From: an uncultured Clostridia bacterium
GTDB lineage: Bacteria > Bacillota > Clostridia > Christensenellales > DTU072
Assembly: GCA_934274515.1 (NCBI GenBank)
Contig: CAKQTC010000007.1
Location: 1-64,000, forward strand
DNA: 64,000 nucleotides
Reading direction: 5' to 3'
The notes beneath the pieces were generated by a model, which was not told the DNA's origin, searched no databases, and saw only the letters and a list, made by a program, of their open reading frames with translations. A program made the translations under genes and the position numbers. Each line of letters begins with the position of its first letter. Position 1 is the stretch's first letter. Shown here piece after piece: positions 1-6,388 of the stretch.

Positions 1-590
1 AGTGCAAAGGCAGTCTCGAAAAAAGACTGCCTACAATAAAAATTTGTGTTCGTATAAATTCCCACCGCTTCCGCCACAGGGAGTCGCGTTTGAACACGCG
101 GCTCTCTTATTTTTGTCTGAAAGGAGTTGCAGGTATCGTTTTTCAAACTAAGCAGTATGAAATAAAGCATTCAGACCATTATCTTACGCAGAAACGCAAT
201 ACTCATGGCAACTTTATAAAATAACTCAATAAATACGATTTAAGGCGATAGAACGATGATTCTACCGCCTTTTTCTATGCCGTTTATTAGTCCGTCCGAT
301 TTATCACCTTTCGGTCTACGTTTGTAGCACAGTGAAAAGCGTAAGTCAACGGCAAAAAATTGTTACAGAAAACTTTAACGTATTAAAAAAATAGATTTTA
401 TATTGAGTTTGGCTCATTGTTGAAGCTATACAGCAAATTGATGCGTAATCTCTTTTTTTATTTATGCAACAATTTTTATGCTTTTTTCGTTGACTTCTGT
501 CTTAATGGAATTAAGTTAAAAATACTTAAATCTTTTCTCGGTGCTACCCCGTTTTTGCCGAAAGGCGAAAATAATCGGAGGTAAATCCAA
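1..590. other. Gene-free leader with three hairpins
   Basis: No convincing coding region is seen here. Three hairpins lie in the first 275 bases. 8-32 has 9-bp arms AGGCAGTCT/AGACTGCCT around an A-rich loop. 81-104 has a 9-bp stem with one wobble pair, followed by a T-rich stretch. 243-270 has 11-bp arms with one mismatch followed by TTTT and is the best terminator of the three. 275-550 is AT-rich and unassigned. A small hairpin (about 553-572) precedes the ribosome site of the next gene, GGAGG at about 577. Stacked terminators suggest an end of upstream transcription or an element boundary, but I cannot fix a boundary. Confidence 0.5.
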
Positions 591-1211
591 ATGAAAAGAA
601 AATTTTTAGATTTCAGCGTTATGAAAGAAGAAATCTCACAAAACAACGTGCTTGAAATGGCAGAACTTATCGCATTTATGGAACTACGTTTCCAGATAGG
701 TTATTTGGGAAGTCGCGCACAAAAAATGTATGCTGATCTGTACGCCGATATTAAGCACAAAAACGAATTAGGCTATATGCTCAGCGATTCTTACGATTTA
801 GTACAAGAAGGTGCGTTGTGTCTTTGTGACCATTATGGAAAGCGTTTGAATGACGTTTTAGGTTATAGTAAAAAAGGCAAGCCGATTACCATCGAGATTG
901 CCTGTATTCGTAAAATGATGAAATTGATAAACCGTAAAACAAGTGATTATTATCGTACTGTAAGTCTTGATGCTTTAACGCCCGCAAGCGAACCGTTATA
1001 CGAAATAAAAGAAGAAGTCGCACAAGATTATACTCTATACGAAAAAATCGTTTCGAGCCTTAATTTGACCGAAAATATGCGTATTGCTTTGGAATGCCGC
1101 CAAAACGGCTTAAGTTATCCCGAAATCGGCAGAGTTTTATCTCACGCGCAATCTACGGTGTATGAATACTTTATCAAAATGCGCCAAAGATACACGGCGA
1201 TTTACGGATAA
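591..1211 (+). CDS. Sigma-70-like RNA polymerase sigma factor
   Basis: A 206-residue soluble protein. Residues about 66-85 (SDSYDLVQEGALCLCDHYG) resemble sigma region 2, where families show a DLVQEG core. The C-terminal 45 residues (LTENMRIALECRQNGLSYPEIGRVL onward, in two parts) look like a region 4 helix-turn-helix. The region between is lysine-rich and not typical. Related sigma-like proteins are common on Firmicute conjugative and mobilizable elements, where they are thought to act in element gene expression; that role is inferred here. GGAGG lies 8-10 bases before the ATG. The next gene has its own promoter, so this gene appears monocistronic. Confidence 0.6.
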   Translation: MKRKFLDFSVMKEEISQNNVLEMAELIAFMELRFQIGYLGSRAQKMYADLYADIKHKNELGYMLSDSYDLVQEGALCLCDHYGKRLNDVLGYSKKGKPITIEIACIRKMMKLINRKTSDYYRTVSLDALTPASEPLYEIKEEVAQDYTLYEKIVSSLNLTENMRIALECRQNGLSYPEIGRVLSHAQSTVYEYFIKMRQRYTAIYG

Positions 1212-1348
1212 GTAGCGGTTTTGACTCAAATATATTTCAATTCCTGCAAAAAGATAATCATAACTAAATAACCTCATGCAAATAGCCCGACTTTTCAGCC
1301 GAACTATTTTATCTTTGCTTGAAATATAAGCCAAAAATTTTATTTAAA

Positions 1349-1380
1349 GTTTTGTTGTACCAATCTTGGGACAACAAAAC
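1349..1380. repeat. 32-bp near-perfect palindrome upstream of 1455 promoter
   Basis: Outer arms GTTTTGTTGT (1349-1358) and ACAACAAAAC (1371-1380) are perfect, and the inner CCAA/TTGG also pair. Only one position per arm mismatches, giving 15 of 16 pairs. It ends 21 bases before the -35 box at 1402. No T-run follows, so it is more likely an operator or cruciform than a terminator. Confidence 0.6.
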
Positions 1381-1401
1381 GCAAGATAGGCATTTAATAT
1401 C

Positions 1402-1430
1402 TTGAAAATTTTACGGATTAATGCTATAAT
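1402..1430 (+). promoter_or_regulatory. Sigma-A-type promoter for 1455 gene
   Basis: TTGAAA at 1402-1407, 17-bp spacer, TATAAT at 1425-1430. Transcription would start about 18 bases before the ATG of the unknown gene and run on into the GIY-YIG gene. Confidence 0.75.
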
Positions 1431-1454
1431 ATTAAAAACGTTTAAGAGAATCAT

Positions 1455-1835
1455 ATGAAAAACGACAAGCATAAGAAAACTGCATTATTAAGAGTACTTT
1501 GTTACCTTAAAGAATTGCTTATTGATGTTAGTGGAGCACTAAACTATGATAGTTGGGAAAAAGCGGGTTTTTCAAGAAGTATTATTCGCGAATGCAACAC
1601 GATCTATTTTACGCCTTACTTGCTGAAAACGTTCCCCACGTTAAAAGACTATTATGAACCAAGCATGATAGAAGAAGTGTATAGCCTAAAATTACCAGTT
1701 AATGCTTGCAGTATTGATGATTTCCGAGATATTGCTGAAATGATTTTGGACGGAACGATGGACGAATCTACGAGGCAAGCTTATATAAACAAATTAAGCA
1801 CAAAACTTGTAGAAATTGGAATAAGTAAACACTAA
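1455..1835 (+). CDS. Hypothetical protein, co-transcribed with GIY-YIG gene
   Basis: A 126-residue protein I do not recognise. It is soluble, without signal peptide or membrane segment, rich in helix-forming residues, with a basic N-terminus (KNDKHKK). It sits 18 bases upstream of the GIY-YIG gene, so the two are probably one transcript from the TTGAAA/TATAAT promoter at 1402-1430. The ribosome site is weak (AAGAGA). The 32-bp palindrome upstream suggests control by a DNA-binding protein. It could be an accessory or immunity partner of the GIY-YIG protein, but nothing in the sequence shows this. Confidence 0.6.
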   Translation: MKNDKHKKTALLRVLCYLKELLIDVSGALNYDSWEKAGFSRSIIRECNTIYFTPYLLKTFPTLKDYYEPSMIEEVYSLKLPVNACSIDDFRDIAEMILDGTMDESTRQAYINKLSTKLVEIGISKH

Positions 1836-1853
1836 GAAACCAGAGGTGAACAA

Positions 1854-2717
1854 ATGACGGAATTATTTTTGAATGAGCTTTTTAATATAAGCGCTGAAGA
1901 AAAAACAGATTGGACAATCTGTCTAAACAACGGAACTAATGACAACGTATACTCTTTTGCGACTAATGAAAAACGTTTGATGGAACATATTTCTTGGAAG
2001 AAACATGCTGGTTCAAATATCTCTTTCAGAGTTATCTCTACAAGATACTGTTTACAGTTTATTAGGTTGGATAAGGACAAAAAATGGGATCAATGGCTTT
2101 TCTTGGGAGCATACGAAAAAACTGATGAAATAAATAAATTCGATGATGGACACGAAACTTATAATCTTGTTCCCATCGATAAATTTGAAGCCTTCAAAGA
2201 GCGGTTGATTGTGAGATACAAAAGGCAACAGGGGCCCAAATGTGTTAAGCTGCCGATAGATGATATTAATAAAATTGCCGTAGTACAGTTACTTGATAAA
2301 AAATACGGCGATGTACAAATTCCTTTTGAGGGATACAATAAGGTGTCTTTACCATTTATCCAGTTAAAGGAAATTATCGAGAAGAATAACGACGAATGGC
2401 GTATTGCTTTATCGAATGTAAACTGTGTTTATGTAATTACTGACACTTACAATGGAAACGTATATATCGGTAGCACATATGGTTACGACGGAATTTGGGG
2501 CCGCTGGTCTTGTTATGTCTATACTAACGGAACTGGACACAATGATGCATTGGATGAAATACTGAAAAACAATCCGGAGTATCCTGCAAAAAATTTTAAG
2601 TGGTCGATACTGGAGTGTTTTTACACACGCGACGGAAACACTCAATTAATTCTTGATAGAGAAAAGTATTGGAAAACGGTATTTGATTCAAGACAACACG
2701 GTTATAATAAAAATTAA
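1854..2717 (+). CDS. GIY-YIG domain protein
   Basis: A 287-residue protein. The last ~100 residues carry a GIY-YIG fold signature: VYVIT followed by VYIGS (about residues 189-205), then a basic RW segment and a later E (LDREKYWKTVF) placed like the catalytic Glu of the family. GIY-YIG proteins are mostly metal-dependent DNA endonucleases found in homing, repair and mobile-element enzymes. The first ~180 residues match no domain I know and may give target or partner specificity. GAGGTG precedes the ATG. It forms a pair with the 126-residue gene. A strong hairpin (2731-2793) follows the stop and may end the transcript. Confidence 0.7.
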   Translation: MTELFLNELFNISAEEKTDWTICLNNGTNDNVYSFATNEKRLMEHISWKKHAGSNISFRVISTRYCLQFIRLDKDKKWDQWLFLGAYEKTDEINKFDDGHETYNLVPIDKFEAFKERLIVRYKRQQGPKCVKLPIDDINKIAVVQLLDKKYGDVQIPFEGYNKVSLPFIQLKEIIEKNNDEWRIALSNVNCVYVITDTYNGNVYIGSTYGYDGIWGRWSCYVYTNGTGHNDALDEILKNNPEYPAKNFKWSILECFYTRDGNTQLILDREKYWKTVFDSRQHGYNKN

Positions 2718-2730
2718 CTTTTGGCACCGT

Positions 2731-2793
2731 TGCGTGGGCTTGTCTTGATACGAGAGCGGCTCGGCTTCGCCTCGCCGCAGACAAGCCCACGCA
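2731..2793. repeat. Long hairpin with CTTGATA near loop; possible replication nick site or terminator
   Basis: Perfect 15-bp arms TGCGTGGGCTTGTCT (2731-2745) and AGACAAGCCCACGCA (2779-2793), with further GC-rich pairing in the loop (GCGGC/GCCGC). CTTGATA at 2744-2750 equals the nick heptamer known for pC194/pUB110-type rolling-circle origins, and a Rep gene lies next door. No T-run follows, so a plain intrinsic terminator is less likely. The role as origin is inferred. Confidence 0.5.
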
Positions 2794-2896
2794 CATACCA
2801 AAACCGACCGATTAAACCGAATTTGACTGAACTTCGAATTGCTAATTGACCGCCGCAAAAACTGCCGCCAAATTAAACGCAATCGCCCGTATAGAT

Positions 2897-2981
2897 AAAT
2901 GAAAGCGCAGACGGAAGGCGAAGTCGCCGCTAAACCGCTTGGCGATCTTTCGCCTTTTAGCCGTCCGCGCGCATTTCATTT
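2897..2981. repeat. 85-nt imperfect hairpin at the 3' side of rep
   Basis: AAATGA (2897-2902) pairs with TCATTT (2976-2981). Inside, GCGC, GACGG and AGGCGAA segments pair with their complements across the axis, and TCGCC (2924) with GGCGA (2941). It ends 27 bases beyond the rep stop codon. It has no T-run. Candidates are a single-strand origin, a structured 3' UTR, or part of the double-strand origin. Confidence 0.5.
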
Positions 2982-3008
2982 AGGGCTATTGTAGGACGTG
3001 CGCGCCTT

Positions 3009-4054
3009 TTAATTTGCTTTCGGCATCTGGTCTATTACTTCCTTGCTTACTTGCCCCACAAGGCATCCTTCGTCCCAACAGTTGAAGTTGTCAAAGAGCA
3101 ACAGTTTCTTATCCTCTTGCCCTATGGTGCAGGCAACGTCGTCGTCCATAATGTCGGATATGAAATATTGTGGCAAACCTTTGGAATAAACTATTCTTCC
3201 GCCGCCTTTTTCGAGATACTTCATAATATACCTCACGGCTTCGCTTAAAACGTGTTCGTTTACTTCCTTGAAGTCCGATCTGCCGAAACGTTCGTTAAAA
3301 TATGTATTCTGATAAGTCGTTTGCACTTTCTCTTTGACGGGCGAGTAGTCTTTTACTTCCACAAGTTCACCGACCATTGCGCCGGCGGAATATAAAACAG
3401 CCCGTGAAAATGTAATCTCTTTTTATCCGGTGAACGTTCCCACACGCCTACGTATTTCAATTTGCGGCGGTAACACATTTTCTTGAACGTATCGGATAGT
3501 TTCTTTCTGAATGATTCTTCGGTGTGTTTCTTTCCGTCGTAGGTGAAAGTGCAAAAATAGTTGAAAGCCTGCAGGTTTACCTTGCGCACAAGTCTGACAC
3601 GCTTGGCAATAGCGTTGCGTTTCAGTCTGACGAACTGACCGTCAACGTATTGTTTTGCCGCTTCGGCGTTGGCAAAATACTGCTTCATACGGTCATAAAT
3701 ATACTTTTCGCGCTCGCGCTTTTTGAGACTTTTACACTCTTCATACAGTTCGTCGAACAGTTGCCTACGGGTTATCTTTCGTGTTGTCGTAGGCATTGAA
3801 ATATCGTCCGTGGGCGGACTTTCGTTTTGTTCCGAACATTCTCCCAAACCGACATCGTTAGTGTCGCTAAGTGCAGTTAAAGCCGTTTCAGTGTTACACT
3901 TGTCTACATTTAACTGCGGTTGTTGCGATGTATCGTCAATGCCCTCGATTACTTCTTCGGGGTGGTAGCGTTTCGGTGCAGTAGGTCTTGTCGTGTGCGG
4001 AATCGCTATGAAATGACTTCCGTCGTTGTATATTTTACACTTTTGATATGGCAT
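3009..4054 (-). pseudogene. HUH-type rolling-circle replication initiator (Rep), frameshifted
   Basis: Two overlapping reading frames form one Rep. The upstream part (start ATG at 4054, GGAGG 8 bases before) has motif 1 FCTFTY and the HUH metal motif HFHGLFY. The downstream part (to 3009) has YIMKYLEK, the Tyr/Lys catalytic motif. Frame 1 runs off at PPAQWS and stops at 3353. Adding one base near 3380-3385 would join the frames as LFYIP-x-GAMVGEL, the sequence expected for this family. So a single base is missing. No slippery heptamer is seen there, which argues against programmed frameshifting. Either a real inactivating mutation or a sequencing error is possible. The intact product would be about 349 residues and nick the element's origin to start replication. 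Confidence 0.75.
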
Positions 4055-4129
4055 AATTTTTACCTCCTTTCCACGCATAAAACGTGGGTATTTTTTATTA
4101 AACCAACGGGAAACGATTGAACGAAAATA

Positions 4130-4360
4130 TTACTTCGTTTCCGTCGGCGGCGGCCTTTGGAAATTCATGATTTCTGCAAGCTGCTTTTCATACCTGCGCA
4201 TCATAATTTCCGTGACCTTATGGATAATTTCTTCTCTGAATTCGTCCATATCCTTTTTATCTACTTCGTCGAGTTTTACATACAGCGGAATATTGACGGC
4301 GTAACTGCCGTCTTTTCTTCTAAGCCCTATGTATGCTACCTTTTGGTATTGTTCGTTCAT
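4130..4360 (-). CDS. Small conserved-type protein upstream of rep
   Basis: A 76-residue protein starting at MNEQYQKV, chosen because GGGAG lies 8 bases before this ATG; longer readings have no ribosome site. A short beta-rich N-terminal half (VAYIGLRRKDGSYAVNIPLY) is followed by a charged helix. No family recognised. It is read in the same direction as rep, 75 bases upstream, and is probably co-transcribed, which suggests a replication or copy-control accessory; this is inference from position only. Confidence 0.6.
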   Translation of the reverse strand: MNEQYQKVAYIGLRRKDGSYAVNIPLYVKLDEVDKKDMDEFREEIIHKVTEIMMRRYEKQLAEIMNFQRPPPTETK

Positions 4361-4386
4361 TTTATCGTCTCCCGTTTGTTTTTGTG

Positions 4387-4414
4387 ATTTTAGATTACTT
4401 CGCTCACGTTGCAG
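4387..4414 (-). promoter_or_regulatory. Candidate promoter of the rep operon
   Basis: On the minus strand CTGCAA (4414-4409), 16-bp spacer, TAAAAT (4392-4387), ahead of the 76-residue gene. The -35 box lies inside the first of the 17-bp palindromes (4408-4424), so a protein bound there would block RNA polymerase. Confidence 0.45.
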
Positions 4415-4655
4415 GTTTTGCAACAATTAGAAATTTATCTTACAAAAAGTGTAAGCCCATTATGGGACACCTTTTGTCCCAATTAAAAATCTTTTTGTAG
4501 TCGTATCTTAGCAGTCAAACCGGAAGGGTTTTTCCTATTTGAAAATTTTCTTGATGAAACTTTAGGACCGCAATACGACACCTTTTGTCGTGATTAAAAA
4601 AATTTCAACGACTTTTGCCTTTATTCTAAAAGTCGAACTCGCAAAATCTTTGCGA
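4408..4655. repeat. Series of 17-bp palindromes (6-5-6) upstream of rep
   Basis: Perfect 6-bp arms around 5-nt centres occur at 4408-4424 (GTTGCA/TGCAAC), 4439-4455 (CTTACA/TGTAAG), 4464-4480 (GGGACA/TGTCCC), 4575-4591 (ACGACA/TGTCGT) and 4639-4655 (TCGCAA/TTGCGA). 4516-4532 is the same with its outer pair mismatched. Three share the inner ACA/TGT, and two share the centre CCTTT. The outer bases differ but always pair, so structure rather than sequence appears conserved. 4609-4635 adds an 8-bp stem with an 11-nt loop. These fit operators, Rep-binding sites or extruded hairpins of an origin. Confidence 0.6.
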
Positions 4656-5009
4656 CATCGAAAAAACTTTTTACGATAAAATTTTACACCGCGATTTTAC
4701 CGATTACCAGAACATCGGTGTGACGGAAATGTTCCTATTTGTGATGCCATAGTAACCTTGACATAACCGCCGAGTAACTTCGATGTGATGTTTTTTGTTT
4801 TACGAAAACAGCATACACGAAAGAAAAATTAAATGTAACAGACTTTACCAAGCACTTCGGGTTACGACCGTGAACTTTTGGATGTTGGATATAACCAACC
4901 CATAAAAAGCGGTAAAAGCACAACAAAAAAAGCCGCTCGGTTTCGACAAGAAAAACCAAACGGCTGAATGAAATAACAAAAAATATTTGTGATTCACTAT
5001 TTCTTAATA
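4656..5009. other. Non-coding gap between rep operon and fic
   Basis: No gene is supported. It holds a 6-bp inverted repeat ACCGAT/ATCGGT at 4699-4719 and, at 4924-4965, a terminator-like hairpin facing the minus strand. The rest is AT-rich without visible repeats. Confidence 0.5.
4924..4965 (-). terminator. Intrinsic-terminator-like hairpin, minus strand
   Basis: AGCCG...GGTTT (4931-4943) pairs imperfectly with AAACC...CGGCT (4953-4965). Read on the minus strand the stem is followed by seven T (4930-4924). No gene ends just upstream on that strand, so it may shield the rep region from antisense or readthrough transcription. Confidence 0.45.
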
Positions 5010-5038
5010 TTGACTTTTTACGAAATAACGACTATAAT
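5010..5038 (+). promoter_or_regulatory. Sigma-A-type promoter for fic
   Basis: TTGACT at 5010-5015, 17-bp spacer, TATAAT at 5033-5038, then AAGGAG at 5056-5061 before the ATG at 5068. Confidence 0.8.
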
Positions 5039-5067
5039 AATAGCAGAATAATTTCAAGGAGTGCTTT

Positions 5068-6195
5068 ATGAACAGAGCAGGACAATATATTACCGCACTC
5101 GGCGGTATTGCCGGTTACAAAGCGTATAGACCAAATCCGTTGCCGCCGTTTCCCGAAATCGAAATGGATGCGGAAATGGTCGCATTGCTTTCTAAGACGC
5201 ATAATTTTCTCGGCAAGTTGGATATGACGTCGGAACTTATTCCCGATATGAATCTGTTTTTGAGCGCATACGTCCGAAAAGAGGCACTGCTTAGTAGTCA
5301 GATCGAAGGAACACAGGCAACTTTGGAGGACGTGCTTAATCCTAACGTTGACGTGGCGGTAAATCTCGAAGTAAACGACGTAGTTAATTACGTAAATGCG
5401 CTTAATTACGCTATCGCGAGAATGAAAGAATTGCCTGTGTGCAACCGCCTTTTGTGCGATACTCATAAGGTTTTAATGCAAGGCGTTCGCGGACAAGAGA
5501 AAAATCCCGGAGAATTTCGCCGCAGTCAAAACTGGATAGGCTCGTCAAACAGTAATTTACAAACTGCAAGATACGTTCCGCCGACAGTGGAAGATATGCA
5601 AACCGCAATGAGCGATCTCGAAAAGTTTATAAACGACTACGATATGGATATTTTGCTGAAAACGGCGCTCGTGCATTATCAATTTGAAACCGTTCACCCG
5701 TTTTTGGACGGCAACGGTCGTATCGGAAGAATGCTCATCACGTTAATGTTGCTTGCCGACGGAATACTTCGTCGTCCCGTATTGTATTTGTCGCTATATC
5801 TTAAAACCAATCGTATCGAATACTACGACCGATTGAGCGAAGTCCGCACTAAAGGCAATTACGAACAGTGGATAAAATTCTTTTTGCACGGAATAATCGA
5901 AACTTGCGACGATGGTATAAAGACAATCGAAAGCATAAATTCGCTTATCAAGTCTGACGAAGAAAAACTTGTCAAGAAAACCGAAACGGTTTCAAAGGTT
6001 TTTGATTATATCAAGGAACACCCGATTATCTCTATCGGCGGAGCCGCAACCGCGCTCGGTTTGTCGTATAACGGCGTATCAGGTGCAGTCAAAAAGATGA
6101 TTGAAGTCGGCATATTAAATGAAACGACCACAAAGGCGCGTGACAGAGTTTTTGAGTATTCGAGATATATCGATATCTTGAAATCAGGCACTTAA
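5068..6195 (+). CDS. Fic family protein (predicted AMP transferase)
   Basis: A 375-residue protein. The Fic catalytic motif HPFLDGNGRIGR starts at H210 and is complete (His general base, D/E for metal, GNGR for phosphates). SSQIEG at 76-81 matches the inhibitory motif S-x-x-x-E-G in the N-terminal half, placing it in class II (self-inhibited) Fic proteins. The last ~80 residues (after about 300) look like a winged helix (IGGAATALGLSYNGVSGAVKK region). The family transfers AMP, or sometimes other nucleotides, to hydroxyl side chains; the target is unknown. Such proteins are frequent on mobile elements and may regulate themselves through the winged helix. It has its own promoter and no close partner gene, so there is no sign of a separate antitoxin. 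Confidence 0.9.
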   Translation: MNRAGQYITALGGIAGYKAYRPNPLPPFPEIEMDAEMVALLSKTHNFLGKLDMTSELIPDMNLFLSAYVRKEALLSSQIEGTQATLEDVLNPNVDVAVNLEVNDVVNYVNALNYAIARMKELPVCNRLLCDTHKVLMQGVRGQEKNPGEFRRSQNWIGSSNSNLQTARYVPPTVEDMQTAMSDLEKFINDYDMDILLKTALVHYQFETVHPFLDGNGRIGRMLITLMLLADGILRRPVLYLSLYLKTNRIEYYDRLSEVRTKGNYEQWIKFFLHGIIETCDDGIKTIESINSLIKSDEEKLVKKTETVSKVFDYIKEHPIISIGGAATALGLSYNGVSGAVKKMIEVGILNETTTKARDRVFEYSRYIDILKSGT

Positions 6196-6249
6196 TATAA
6201 CTTTTCGATTTTATTTTTCGGTGTTATGGTATCGGAAAAAGTCGGCTCT

Positions 6250-6325
6250 GTCAAGGGTAGAAAATATTGCTGAAAATTATGAGTTAATCGGCTTATACGG
6301 CAATATTTTCTACTTATTCCTTGAC
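6250..6325. repeat. Bipartite inverted repeat upstream of serine recombinase
   Basis: GTCAAGG (6250-6256) plus GTAGAAAATATTGC (6257-6270) are mirrored by GCAATATTTTCTAC (6300-6313) and CCTTGAC (6319-6325). All 21 paired positions are perfect; the right side has 5 extra bases between its parts. It lies between fic and the recombinase ATG at 6389. It could be a recombinase binding/attachment site or an operator. Confidence 0.55.
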
Positions 6326-6388
6326 TGTTCCGCCATTTCCCGATAGTTCGTTTGCCGAAAAAATAAATTTCTTCTCGGAGGAAAAACA

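Noticed and set aside
3009..3377. A separate 122-residue gene
   Set aside because: Its sequence is the missing C-terminal part of Rep, and its ATG has no ribosome site. It is better explained by a frameshift.
3370..3395. Programmed -1 frameshift in rep
   Set aside because: No X-XXY-YYZ slippery heptamer and no pseudoknot seen at the junction.
5068..6195. Fic with a separate antitoxin gene
   Set aside because: No small partner gene is adjacent, and the inhibitory motif SSQIEG is inside the protein itself.
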